Origin: Lactococcus formosensis
GTDB taxonomy: Bacteria > Bacillota > Bacilli > Lactobacillales > Streptococcaceae
DNA: 64,000 bases
Direction of reading: 5' to 3'
NCBI RefSeq assembly: GCF_018403745.1
Contig: NZ_BOVP01000005.1
Span: forward strand, 62,001 to 126,000
Within the stretch, counting starts at the first letter, position 1. Each line of letters starts with the position of its first letter. Position numbers and translations under genes: made by a program. Of this stretch, positions 37,038 to 45,714 are shown in pieces. The notes beneath the pieces were generated by a model. The model saw only the letters and a list, made by a program, of their open reading frames with translations, did no database searches and was not told the DNA's origin.

Positions 37038-37727
37038 ATGGCTAAAAAAAGCAAATCAATGCGCGCTGCTATCGAAAAAGTAGACGCAACTAAACTTTAC
37101 AGCGTTGAAGAAGCAGTAGCACTCGCTAAAGAAGCTTCAATCGCAAAATTTGATGCATCTGTAGAAGTTGCATACAACCTTAACATCGACACTAAAAAAT
37201 CTGACCAACAAATCCGTGGAGCAATGGTATTGCCAAACGGTACTGGTAAAACTGCTCGTGTTCTTGTTTTCGCTCGTGGCGAAAAAGCTAAAGAAGCAGA
37301 AGCAGCTGGAGCAGACTTCGTTGGTGCTGATGAACTTGTAACTAAAATCAACGGTGGTTGGTTGGACTTCGATGTTGTAATCGCAACACCTGACATGATG
37401 GCTGTTGTAGGTCGTCTTGGACGTGTCCTTGGCCCACGTAACCTCATGCCAAACCCTAAAACTGGTACTGTAACAATGGACGTAACTAAAGCTATTGAAG
37501 AATCAAAAGCTGGTAAAGTTAACTACCGTGCTGATAAAGCTGGTAACATCCACGTACCAATCGGTAAAGTTTCATTCGACAACGAAAAACTTATCGAAAA
37601 CTTCAAAGCTATCAATGCCGTAGTTGTTGCTGCTAAACCAGCTACAGCTAAAGGTACTTACATCACAAACCTTTCAGTTACTACAACTATGGGTGCTGGT
37701 GTTAAAGTTGATACAACAAGCTTCTAA
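37038..37727 (+). CDS. rplA: 50S ribosomal protein L1
   Basis: 229 residues, full length. Family motifs: [39 protein letters not shown] and [13 protein letters not shown]. Forms the mobile L1 stalk at the E site and often represses its own operon by binding mRNA. Ends in a terminator. Confidence 0.97.
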   Translation: MAKKSKSMRAAIEKVDATKLYSVEEAVALAKEASIAKFDASVEVAYNLNIDTKKSDQQIRGAMVLPNGTGKTARVLVFARGEKAKEAEAAGADFVGADELVTKINGGWLDFDVVIATPDMMAVVGRLGRVLGPRNLMPNPKTGTVTMDVTKAIEESKAGKVNYRADKAGNIHVPIGKVSFDNEKLIENFKAINAVVVAAKPATAKGTYITNLSVTTTMGAGVKVDTTSF

Positions 37728-37736
37728 GTTAAAAAT

Positions 37737-37768
37737 TAAAAAAGTCTCCTAGGGAGCTTTTTTTGTAT
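37737..37768 (+). terminator. Terminator of rplK-rplA
   Basis: AAAAAGTCTCC pairs with GGAGCTTTTTT with one bulged base; T-run follows. Confidence 0.8.
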
Positions 37769-37827
37769 ATTGAAAGAAACATTTATGTAATTTAAAGTAA
37801 TTTGAATTAGAAAAATAATCTTTTTCA

Positions 37828-37843
37828 TGTTACAATGGTAATA
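37828..37843 (+). promoter_or_regulatory. Extended -10 promoter adjoining the start codon of the membrane-protein gene
   Basis: TGTTACAAT (-10 at 37831-37836) ends six bases before the ATG at 37843; no Shine-Dalgarno. Predicts a leaderless mRNA. Confidence 0.5.
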
Positions 37844-38199
37844 TGAAACGAATAACCCTACTGATAGGCTTTATAGCAGCCGTTTGGATAATTATTTATA
37901 TCGGAACAGTATTTGAATTCCCCTTGATAAGTTTACAAATAATTTCATTACTATTACTTTTTACGACTTTTCACTTGGTAAAACTCGACGGAACTCGTGT
38001 ATGGCCCTATTTACTCATTATCGATATTTTCTTGGTGTTTTTCCTCTTTACCTTTTATAATTCTCGTTATTTTTTCACATATATCCAATATGATAGCGAT
38101 GTGACTGAAATTTTAATTATCGCTGGATCATTTGTTATCTCCCAAATTTTAGGAATCTTTTGGGGCAGTCAATTTTATATTCATCCGAATAAAAAGTAG
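37843..38199 (+). CDS. Uncharacterised four-helix membrane protein
   Basis: 118 residues with four hydrophobic segments (about 4-25, 28-43, 52-72, 86-108) and short loops; C-terminus PNKK. I do not recognise the family. No Shine-Dalgarno; the ATG lies six bases after an extended -10 box, as at dinB. It sits alone between the rplA terminator and a convergent terminator. Confidence 0.6.
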   Translation: MKRITLLIGFIAAVWIIIYIGTVFEFPLISLQIISLLLLFTTFHLVKLDGTRVWPYLLIIDIFLVFFLFTFYNSRYFFTYIQYDSDVTEILIIAGSFVISQILGIFWGSQFYIHPNKK

Positions 38200-38223
38200 T
38201 GAATCATTCTTCACTACTTTTTT
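38189..38223. terminator. Bidirectional terminator
   Basis: AAAAAGTAGTGAA and TTCACTACTTTTT form a 13-bp stem, shared by the converging genes. Confidence 0.88.
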
Positions 38224-38431
38224 CTGAAAGTTTTTCTAAAATTTCATTGATTTTATCAACCTTAGGTTGAGCAAGGGCCTGAAATTCATTTACCTTTCTT
38301 TGAATTTCTTGTCCGGTAAGCTCAGCCTTTTTTGCTTCAATTTTTACATTTTCTAAGTTTGCTTTGACCTCATCTATTTCTTTGCTTAACCGTGAAAAGA
38401 TTTCTGAGACGTCATTGATGAATTCTTTCAT
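38204..38431 (-). CDS. Small coiled-coil protein downstream of hit
   Basis: 75 residues, nearly all helical heptad-like sequence rich in Lys and Glu (SRLSKEIDEVKANLENVKIE, KVDKINEILEKLSEKSSEE). No domain recognised. Its ATG overlaps the hit stop by four bases, so it is translationally coupled to hit; similar small helical proteins accompany hit in related streptococci and lactococci. Confidence 0.75.
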   Translation of the reverse strand: MKEFINDVSEIFSRLSKEIDEVKANLENVKIEAKKAELTGQEIQRKVNEFQALAQPKVDKINEILEKLSEKSSEE

Positions 38432-38823
38432 AAGATTTCCTCCGCAATTGCATTAAGATCATAAGTATGTGCTGTGAAAGCAGCAGAGAAACCATCATCT
38501 TCAGCATAACGTGGAATGAGGTGTACATGAGTGTGGAAGACAGTTTGCCCAGCTATTTCCTCGTTGTTTTGTAGGATATTTATCCCTTTGGCGTCTAGAG
38601 AATCCACAAGTTTATTGGCGATTTCAGGAATTTTAGAGAAAAGCTGAGAGGCTTGCTCGGGTTCCATTGCTAATAAATTTCGTGTATGTGTTTTAGGTAC
38701 AACTAAAGTATGCCCTTTTGTGGTCTGTGTGATATCAAGAAAGGCTACCAAGTTATCATCTTCGTAGATTTTCGTACTTGGAATTTCACCAGCAATTATT
38801 TTACAAAAGATACAATTATCCAT
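38428..38823 (-). CDS. hit: HIT-family nucleotide hydrolase/transferase
   Basis: 131 residues. The histidine triad is HTHVHLIPR near residue 100, and the N-terminal CIFCKIIAGEIPS motif carries the cysteines typical of HINT-like bacterial HIT proteins. Start ATG 38823 has AGGGAG eight bases upstream; the extra 11 codons upstream lack support. In many Bacilli hit is divergent from ecsAB; here 3.7 kb of accessory DNA separates them. Confidence 0.92.
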   Translation of the reverse strand: MDNCIFCKIIAGEIPSTKIYEDDNLVAFLDITQTTKGHTLVVPKTHTRNLLAMEPEQASQLFSKIPEIANKLVDSLDAKGINILQNNEEIAGQTVFHTHVHLIPRYAEDDGFSAAFTAHTYDLNAIAEEIL

Positions 38824-39022
38824 AAGAAATCTCCCTGTCCATTTGTAGAGTCTCAAAAGTTGAGCACTACTTTGTTATAAGTAAATTATAACAAATTCTT
38901 CTGTTTTTGCTTAGTGTAACTTGTTAAGAAATTTTTTTAGAAAGCGTTAAGACAAATAAATAGTTTTTAATGTTTAAAATTGGTATTATCATGGTAAGAA
39001 AAACAAAATAGGAGGTAAAGTC

Positions 39023-40771
39023 ATGAAAAAAATTACAAACCAATTATTGCTTTTCATCCTCATGTTGGGGAGCATTTTGAATCTTACCCCATTGGTGAGT
39101 GCTGAAACAAAGTCTCCAAGTGCAATACAATTTGTAGATCAAGTTGTTCTAAGTAATAACAATGGACCAATCAGCTCAAATAAAATAAGCGATGTTTCTT
39201 TGGTCAACGCTACCTATACGCTTAGTATTCCAAACGGTACAGTCATTGATACGGCGCAAACGTACTCAATGCCATTACCACAGGAATTAAAGTACACAGG
39301 AACTGCTCCAATTTTTCTGACTAAAGAAGATGGTACATTGTTAGGTTCAGTGACTATCCAAAATAATATGCTTAATATTGTTTTTGAGCCCGTCATCAAC
39401 AATCTATCTAACCGTACATTATTTTTTAACTTTTGGTCTGGATTTAATAAAAATACTTTAAATTATGATATGGGGAATGATTTAGCCTTTCCGACAAAAA
39501 ATAATTTAAATAATAGTATTCACGTTAATTTTTCAAAAAGTAGCTCAGGTGAAGGTTCAGGTAACAGTGCAATTGCCAAAACATTGCACTATGAAGCAAA
39601 TAATATAGTATCTTGGACTATAACCATAAACAATGGTGGTTATGAAGTTTCCGATGCGAATTTTGTTGATACGATGGGCAACACACAGGATTATATACCG
39701 GGTTCGACCAGTATACATTATAGAAACTATAAAAATACTGTTATTAAAACAGAATCAACGGATTTGGTTTTTAATCCCAATGCAGATGGGAGTCAATCCA
39801 CTTCCTTAAATCTTGGACATCTCCATGGTGACACAGAAGCATCTCTCACCGAACCAAATTCAGTGGTCATACATTATCAGACAAAATTAAAATCTAATCC
39901 TCTCAATAATAAATATCCTAATCAAGCTTTTTCCTATGATGGTGCAACTCTAATTGATAGTGCAGTTTCTACTGCAACCTACCACGGTCAAAGTGGGGGA
40001 GGCACAGGCGACGTTGCCGGTGATGTGCACATCAAATATGTTGACGAATTAGGAAATGACCTTATGGATAATATTGTGCTCAAAGGAAGTATCGGACAAA
40101 CTTATACTTCTGAGCAAAAAGAATTTGAAGGATATACTTTCAAAGAAGTACAAGGTAATCCCACAGGAGTCTTTACGAATCAGGAGCAAACAATCACTTA
40201 TATTTATACTAAAATACCTGTCAAGGTGGCTGGTGATGTGATTGTTCAATATGTTGACGAATCAGGTAAAAAACTTTCTAATGACGAGAAGCTAACTGGA
40301 AAAGTCGGAGAAACTTATACTTCAGAACAAAAAGCATTTGAAGGATACACCCTCAAAGAAGTACAAGGTAATTCCACAGGGACTTTCACAGACCAGGAAG
40401 AAACTATTACTTATGTTTATACTAAATTACCAGTAAAAGGTGAAACAGTAACTGTAAAATACACAGGCGATGATGGTAAAAAAATAGCAGAAGATACAGT
40501 TCTTACAGGCAACATTGGTGAAAAATATGTTTCGACACCGAAAGAACTCTCAGGTTATAGTATAAAAGGTGTTCAAGGAAATCCCAAAGGTGTGTTTACT
40601 CATGCCAAACAAGAAGTAAAATACTTGTATACTAAAAATCAAGCGCATCAAATTAATCTCCCAGCTACAGGAGAAGATAACGGAAAATTTTTGACAATCA
40701 TTGGTGCCATTCTCTTATTTTTAATAGGAGGAGTGATATTCTTTGTAAAAAAGATTAATAAGTATAAGTAA
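39023..40771 (+). CDS. LPXTG-anchored adhesin with SdrG/collagen-binding-like N-terminus and three MucBP repeats
   Basis: 582 residues. Signal peptide 1-27 (cleavage after LVSA). Residues 33-160 look like the Ig-like adhesion domain of SdrG/Cna-type proteins, 165-320 like the second (collagen-binding) domain (VSWTITINNGGYEVSDANF). Three MucBP repeats follow at about 334-397, 404-468 and 474-538, each starting with a VxYxDxxG strand. Sortase motif LPATG at 546-550, membrane helix 556-575 and basic tail. A cell-wall-anchored protein that may bind mucin or host matrix. It sits in a block of accessory genes with an Rgg-like regulator. Confidence 0.9.
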   Translation: MKKITNQLLLFILMLGSILNLTPLVSAETKSPSAIQFVDQVVLSNNNGPISSNKISDVSLVNATYTLSIPNGTVIDTAQTYSMPLPQELKYTGTAPIFLTKEDGTLLGSVTIQNNMLNIVFEPVINNLSNRTLFFNFWSGFNKNTLNYDMGNDLAFPTKNNLNNSIHVNFSKSSSGEGSGNSAIAKTLHYEANNIVSWTITINNGGYEVSDANFVDTMGNTQDYIPGSTSIHYRNYKNTVIKTESTDLVFNPNADGSQSTSLNLGHLHGDTEASLTEPNSVVIHYQTKLKSNPLNNKYPNQAFSYDGATLIDSAVSTATYHGQSGGGTGDVAGDVHIKYVDELGNDLMDNIVLKGSIGQTYTSEQKEFEGYTFKEVQGNPTGVFTNQEQTITYIYTKIPVKVAGDVIVQYVDESGKKLSNDEKLTGKVGETYTSEQKAFEGYTLKEVQGNSTGTFTDQEETITYVYTKLPVKGETVTVKYTGDDGKKIAEDTVLTGNIGEKYVSTPKELSGYSIKGVQGNPKGVFTHAKQEVKYLYTKNQAHQINLPATGEDNGKFLTIIGAILLFLIGGVIFFVKKINKYK

Positions 40772-40881
40772 TCTTTAATAATATTACTCACCACAAAATA
40801 TAAAATAGATTAAAAATCTTAAAAAAATCAAATATATGTTATAATAATTTTTAATAAATTATAAATGAGGAGAACTTCAGC

Positions 40882-41523
40882 ATGGATGGGTATATTTTTG
40901 ATTTTGATGGGACATTAGCAAATTCGGGAAGCACGGGTATATTGGCAACAAGAGCCGCTTTTCAAGAGTTTAACTTAAGTATTCCCTCAGAAGAGAGGAT
41001 TAACTACTACACAGGGATTCCTATCGAAAAATCTTTTAAAAAAATGGCTGCAGATCATATATTTGAGGAGAAAGAATTTGAGGCACTGTTAAGTGCTTTT
41101 CGAGAGTACTATAAGGTTTATGAGCAAGAAAATCTCACTCTTTTTCCTCACATCAAAGAAGTTCTTCAAAACCTGTACCATTCCGGTAAGAGGCTTTACG
41201 TGGTTTCAAGTAAGCATTCTACAGCTTTAAAGAGAAATTTAGAATTTCTTGAGATTGCTTCTTATTTTGAAGGTGTGATTGGTTCAGACCAAGTTAAAAA
41301 TTATAAACCTGCGCCAGATGGGGTGCTCTACATTGTGAAGCAGTATGGTTTAAGTACAAAGCAAACAGTAATGATTGGTGATGCCATTTTCGATATACAG
41401 ATGGGGAAAGCTGCAGGGGTACAGACATGTGCTGTAACTTGGGGTGCACACGATGCAACCGAGTTAGCAGCACAGCAACCTAACTTTCTGATTGAGCAAG
41501 TGGACGAGTTGTTGAACCTTTAA
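40882..41523 (+). CDS. HAD-superfamily hydrolase (phosphoglycolate phosphatase/PpaX-like)
   Basis: 213 residues. HAD motifs: FDFDGTLANSG (motif I), VVSSKHS (II), KPAPDG (III Lys) and MIGDAIFDIQMGKAAG (IV). The helical cap between motifs I and II is of the subclass I type. Likely a phosphatase of small phosphorylated metabolites; substrate unknown. Good Shine-Dalgarno (GAGGAG). Confidence 0.85.
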   Translation: MDGYIFDFDGTLANSGSTGILATRAAFQEFNLSIPSEERINYYTGIPIEKSFKKMAADHIFEEKEFEALLSAFREYYKVYEQENLTLFPHIKEVLQNLYHSGKRLYVVSSKHSTALKRNLEFLEIASYFEGVIGSDQVKNYKPAPDGVLYIVKQYGLSTKQTVMIGDAIFDIQMGKAAGVQTCAVTWGAHDATELAAQQPNFLIEQVDELLNL

Positions 41524-41578
41524 ACGGAAGTGTATTGAATAAAGCTTTTGAGTTTGTGAAATTTAGGAAATGAATTTT

Positions 41579-42424
41579 ATGATTTATAAAAAATATGGGG
41601 AAGTTTTTAAAAAATTACGTATCCAACATAAACTTTCTTTGCGTGATTTTGAGCGCATTGGTTTATCAAAGTCAACGATATCTTCCTTTGAAAATGGAAA
41701 AACACTGATTTCATTTGATAAACTAGATCTTGCTTTACAGGAAATGCATACAACATTCAGATCCTACATGCTGATGCTCAACAATGATGAAGAAGATTAT
41801 TGGTTGAATCAGTTTAAAAAAATAGAGTACGCTTATTTTAACAAGAATTTATATTTGTTAGAACATATATATGTAGAAAATAATGCCTATGATTTAGAAG
41901 AAAATAAGGTTATAGCACTTTCTGCTAAAGCTTGTTATAGCCATTTATCGCCGCTTGAAGTTTCTTATATTGAGACGAAACTAAAAAGTTACTATATTTG
42001 GCATAGTTATGAACTCTATATTTTGGTGAATACCTTAGATGAAATCGACCCTATTTTACTGCAAGATATTGTTTGGCGAATCCTTTCACAAAATAAATAC
42101 TATTTGAAAGAAATAACCGAATTTAGAAACCTGCTTATTCGTGTTGTCATTCGAGCGACACTTGCAATGATACGTCAAAGCTATAAGGATTATTCAGAAC
42201 GTTTTCTCAAAGCACTTGAGGAATTGACAATAGTCTTTGACACCTATATTCGAATATCGACCCTCTTTGTAAAAGGTTGTTGGATTTACGCATTTGATAA
42301 TCAAATTACGGGGAAAAAACTCATTGCGCGTGCTTTAAAAATATTATCCGAGATTGGAGCCTTAGAGCTGCGGGAAGTTTTCCAAAAAGATTTTGAGAAA
42401 ATATGCAATAAATCAAGTGCATGA
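41579..42424 (+). CDS. Rgg/GadR/MutR-like transcriptional regulator
   Basis: About 281 residues. N-terminal HTH (FKKLRIQHKLSLRDFERIGLS, STISSFENGKTLISFDKL) followed by an all-helical TPR-like regulatory domain, the architecture of Rgg peptide-responsive regulators. Start: the second ATG (41579) is ten bases after AGGA, the first (41570) is too close. No SHP-type hydrophobic peptide gene was found next to it. May control the adjacent LPXTG adhesin. Confidence 0.75.
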   Translation: MIYKKYGEVFKKLRIQHKLSLRDFERIGLSKSTISSFENGKTLISFDKLDLALQEMHTTFRSYMLMLNNDEEDYWLNQFKKIEYAYFNKNLYLLEHIYVENNAYDLEENKVIALSAKACYSHLSPLEVSYIETKLKSYYIWHSYELYILVNTLDEIDPILLQDIVWRILSQNKYYLKEITEFRNLLIRVVIRATLAMIRQSYKDYSERFLKALEELTIVFDTYIRISTLFVKGCWIYAFDNQITGKKLIARALKILSEIGALELREVFQKDFEKICNKSSA

Positions 42425-42565
42425 ATGATAAGTAAGTTTTTTATATTGTCCTCATTTTTGAACGACTAAAATTGAGAAAAAGAGTTGCGTTAGAGGAAAG
42501 CAAAAGAAGGAGTGATATGATAAAATTAACTTATACTAAATTCGAATAGAAATGGAGATATTAAC

Positions 42566-43306
42566 GTGGCACTAAAAATAAATAACGTGACTGGAGGCTA
42601 CTTTGGCAATCCGGTTCTTGAAGATGTAAGCTTTGAGATAGGAAACGGAGAGTTAGTTGGTCTCATCGGCCTCAATGGTGCAGGTAAATCAACAACTATT
42701 CAAGAAATTATGGGCTTGCTCACACCTTACTCTGGCCAGATTGAATTAGATGGAATTACGCTCCAAGAAGATCTTGAAGGCTATCGCAAAAAGATTGGTT
42801 TTATTCCAGAAACACCAAGTTTGTATGAAGAACTCACCCTTCGTGAGCATATCGAGCTTACAGCATTAGCTTATGGGGTTCCTGTAGAAGAAGCAATGCC
42901 TCGGGCAGAAAATCTCTTGAAAACCTTCCGTTTAGAAGATAAGTTAGACTGGTTCCCGGTCAATTTTTCTAAAGGTATGAAGCAAAAGGTAATGATTATT
43001 TGTGCCTTTTTGACGGACCCAAGTCTTTACATTATTGATGAACCATTTTTAGGTTTGGATCCTTTAGCGATTCAAGATTTAATCACACTTATGCTTTCCA
43101 TGCGTGATGCTGGAGCTTCCATTTTGATGAGTACGCACATTCTCTCAACAGCGGAGAAATTCTGTGACAAATTTGTCATTCTCCATGAAGGGAGGGTGTT
43201 AATTGCGGGGAGTATGGAAGATTTACGTGCTAAATTTGGCAAGGAAGACGCCAGCCTCGATGAGATTTATTTAGAATTGACGAAAGGTGTAAATACCCAT
43301 GAATAG
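42566..43306 (+). CDS. ecsA: ABC transporter ATPase EcsA
   Basis: 246 residues. Walker A GLNGAGKST, signature FSKGMKQKVMII, Walker B LYIIDEPFLGLDP, H-loop STHIL. EcsAB is an ABC system required for site-2 protease (RseP) function and secretion in Bacillus, and in enterococci and streptococci linked to peptide pheromone traffic. GTG start with GGAGAT upstream. Overlaps ecsB by eight bases. Confidence 0.92.
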   Translation: MALKINNVTGGYFGNPVLEDVSFEIGNGELVGLIGLNGAGKSTTIQEIMGLLTPYSGQIELDGITLQEDLEGYRKKIGFIPETPSLYEELTLREHIELTALAYGVPVEEAMPRAENLLKTFRLEDKLDWFPVNFSKGMKQKVMIICAFLTDPSLYIIDEPFLGLDPLAIQDLITLMLSMRDAGASILMSTHILSTAEKFCDKFVILHEGRVLIAGSMEDLRAKFGKEDASLDEIYLELTKGVNTHE

Positions 43307-44318
43307 CTTATTTGAAGAACGCCGCAAAGTATACTATCGGCAAAATCTCAAATATTTGCGTTATGTTTTTAATGATCATTTTGTCCTCTTTTTGATGATT
43401 TTATTGGGTGCTTTAGCCGTACAGTATGCTCAATTTTTACAAGCTCACAGTTTAACTACTGTTGGAAAAGTTGGTTTAGTCCTTTTAATCACAATTTTAA
43501 GCCAGATTTTTGGAAGATTGGCAAGCTTTGTGGAACCTGCGGATAAAGTGTTTCTCCTACCACAAGAGAAAGGAGTGCGCAAACACTTACTTTTGTCTTA
43601 CCTTCGTTCGCTTGTCTTCCCTGCGCTTATTAGTCTTATTTTAGTTGGGATTGTGGCACCACTTTTAAAATGGTCATTCCTTTATCTCTTACTATGGTTT
43701 TCTCTTTTAGTCTTGTTAAAAGCAGCAGGTTTAGGCCTTCGCTTACGTCAACTTATGCCCAATGGCATTATTTATTGGGAGAGACTTATTGCCTATGAAG
43801 AAAACCGCAAAACGAATACTTTACGTTTCTTTGCCCTTTTTACCAATGTCAAAGGTCTGAAAACTCAAAGTCACCGCCGAAAATATTTAGATTTTCTCCT
43901 GCCTAAGACATTACGCACCTATGAATACCTCTTTAGTCGTGCCTTTTTACGTTCAGGAGATTATCTTTCTCTGACTCTACGTTTAATCGCCTTGGCTGTA
44001 CTTGCCTTGACTTTCATTGGCAACCCGTTACTTGCTGTTATTTTGGCATCGGTCTTTAATTACTTATTACTTTTTCAACTTTTTGCTCTACAAGATTCTT
44101 TTGAATATCAAATTTTGACGCGGATTTATCCACTCCGTCACTCTTCAAAATTTACAGCCCTTAAGGATGTCCTCTCACGTATCATGCTTTTTGCAACCGT
44201 TGTAGAAGTTATTTTTGGCTTAATTTTTCTGCAAGCACGCCTTTATCTGATTCTCCTTTTACTGGTGAATTTGCTGTTAATAAAATTTTATATAAAGATG
44301 CGCTTGAAAGGCAAATAA
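43299..44318 (+). CDS. ecsB: ABC transporter permease EcsB
   Basis: 339 residues with about eight to ten membrane helices. Fits EcsB: LFEERRKVYYRQNLKYLRYVFNDHFVLF at the N-terminus, FRKYLDFLLP-like central region and helices to the C-terminus. Partner of the preceding ATPase. Terminator follows directly. Confidence 0.9.
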   Translation: MNSLFEERRKVYYRQNLKYLRYVFNDHFVLFLMILLGALAVQYAQFLQAHSLTTVGKVGLVLLITILSQIFGRLASFVEPADKVFLLPQEKGVRKHLLLSYLRSLVFPALISLILVGIVAPLLKWSFLYLLLWFSLLVLLKAAGLGLRLRQLMPNGIIYWERLIAYEENRKTNTLRFFALFTNVKGLKTQSHRRKYLDFLLPKTLRTYEYLFSRAFLRSGDYLSLTLRLIALAVLALTFIGNPLLAVILASVFNYLLLFQLFALQDSFEYQILTRIYPLRHSSKFTALKDVLSRIMLFATVVEVIFGLIFLQARLYLILLLLVNLLLIKFYIKMRLKGK

Positions 44319-44344
44319 AAAAACAGCTTAAGCTGTTTTTTTAT
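44316..44344. terminator. Bidirectional terminator between ecsB and cutC
   Basis: AAAACAGCTTAAGCTGTTTT palindrome with A- and T-runs on either side. Confidence 0.85.
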
Positions 44345-44967
44345 TTTGCAATGATCTTTGTTCCGTGGACGAAATGTGTACCTGTTAAGCTTGCATATTC
44401 TTCATAGTTATCCACAGTTACTCCGCCACCGATAATAATAGTAATTCTTCCTTTTGCATATTTAACAAGATCTGCAATTTTTTCGGTATTGAGTGGCTTG
44501 TCGAGACTGTCACCATGCATAAGAATTTTTTCTACACCAGCTTCGATCAGTGTGTCAATGGCTGCATGTTGGTCTTCAATCTCATCAAAGGCCATGTGGA
44601 AGGTCACAGGAAGTCCTTGAGAGGCGACCATGAGTGTTTCAAGAGCTTCCACGTCTATTTGATTGTCTTCTGTTAGAGCTCCTAAAACAAGGTTTTGTGC
44701 GCCAGCTTCAATAGCCTTGAGAATATCATTTTCCATAATCTTTAACTCATAAGAATTATAGACAAAATTGCCTCCACGTGGGCGGATGATAACGGCTAGA
44801 GTAGTTTTTTGGTCTCCGATAAATTCAGCAGCTTGCTGAATAACACCATAGCTCGGTGTTGTTCCACCGACAGCAAGGTTATCACAAAGTTCAATACGTT
44901 CCACACCTGCAGCGATTGCTTTAGGAATTTCGGTAAAATTTTCAACACAAAGTTCACGAATAATCAT
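44341..44967 (-). CDS. cutC: CutC family protein
   Basis: 208 residues, TIM-barrel. Family motifs: RIELCDNLAVGGTTPSYG, VIIRPRGGNFVY, ENDILKAIEAGAQNLVLGAL and ITIIIGGGVTVDN. Called copper homeostasis protein from early E. coli genetics, but a direct role in copper is doubtful and the reaction is unknown. A single gene on the minus strand. Confidence 0.9.
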   Translation of the reverse strand: MIIRELCVENFTEIPKAIAAGVERIELCDNLAVGGTTPSYGVIQQAAEFIGDQKTTLAVIIRPRGGNFVYNSYELKIMENDILKAIEAGAQNLVLGALTEDNQIDVEALETLMVASQGLPVTFHMAFDEIEDQHAAIDTLIEAGVEKILMHGDSLDKPLNTEKIADLVKYAKGRITIIIGGGVTVDNYEEYASLTGTHFVHGTKIIAK

Positions 44968-45038
44968 TGGCTTCTTTATTTCCTTTTCTGACTTTTTCTA
45001 TATTATAACAAAAAAAGCAACGTTACTGTTTTTAACGA

Positions 45039-45265
45039 TTAGCTAAGTGATGTTATCGCAAGTATAGCTACGGAAACTATTACATAAATAAAAGAGAGTA
45101 CTAGAAATTTATAGGCGTAGAATAGAGTCTCTTGTGTGATTTTAATATCGCCATTCCACGATTTACTTTGAGATTAGGAGTGTGATAAAAGCTTACAATA
45201 GAGTATCAAAAGCAACAAAGAAGGTGAAAGGTATAGGTGGTACATAATCAAAGCACTTTTGTGTA
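45039..45265 (-). pseudogene. Remnant of a small integral membrane protein gene
   Basis: The 344-base gap between cutC and the next gene holds a decayed reading frame. On the minus strand one frame gives DYVPPIPFTFFVAFDTLL, a stop, then AFITLLIS. A shift of frame then continues as KSWNGDIKITQETLFYAYKF and a hydrophobic stretch (YVIVSVAILAITSLS) ending in TAA. No start codon or Shine-Dalgarno fits. I infer one or two stop and frameshift mutations in a former membrane-protein gene; family not identified. Confidence 0.4.
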
Positions 45266-45311
45266 ATTGGAGTGTTTTGTGAGATAATAGTACTAATTAG
45301 GGAGATTGAAA

Positions 45312-45578
45312 ATGAATAAACAAAATCAAGAAACTACGTTTAAACAAAGCCTCAAAAATACGAGTATCGTAGTTGCTATTATCATACTTCTAAGACTGAT
45401 TAAGAAACTTATTTTTAAGTTTCAAGAAACAAAAGAATTTTTTAATGAAATACTATTTTCTAATTCTCCTTTTTTATATGGAACGATTGTTGTCTGTACT
45501 GTAATTCTTGCATGGGTTCTTGTTTCACTCTTAGGTGCCTCGGTATATTATTTTTATAAAAAAGTAATAGGTAAATAG
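45312..45578 (+). CDS. Small membrane protein of unknown function
   Basis: 88 residues with two membrane helices (about 17-30 and 56-80) and a basic C-terminus (YYFYKKVIGK). ATG at 45312 follows GGGAG by eight bases. No domain recognised. Size and topology are those of many small immunity or toxin-associated membrane proteins, but nothing in the sequence proves such a role. AT-rich surroundings suggest acquired DNA. Confidence 0.55.
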   Translation: MNKQNQETTFKQSLKNTSIVVAIIILLRLIKKLIFKFQETKEFFNEILFSNSPFLYGTIVVCTVILAWVLVSLLGASVYYFYKKVIGK

Positions 45579-45714
45579 TAATAGTATGAATTGTAAACGT
45601 GGCCAATACGCGCAATTATTAATTTGATTATCGTATCTTTCACTCTTTAACTATTTTTTAATTAAGTATTTTTTTATCGAAAAAGGATATAATTAACACA
45701 GAAAAGGACTGACA

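Noticed and set aside
42517..42546. Ten-codon ORF (MIKLTYTKFE) with strong Shine-Dalgarno after the Rgg-like gene, as a possible signalling peptide
   Set aside because: Too short and not hydrophobic enough for an SHP-type precursor, and it overlaps a TATACT box that probably belongs to the ecsA promoter.
45039..45311. Insertion-sequence remnant in the cutC downstream gap
   Set aside because: No terminal inverted repeats, target duplications or transposase-like sequence seen; a decayed membrane-protein frame explains the segment better.
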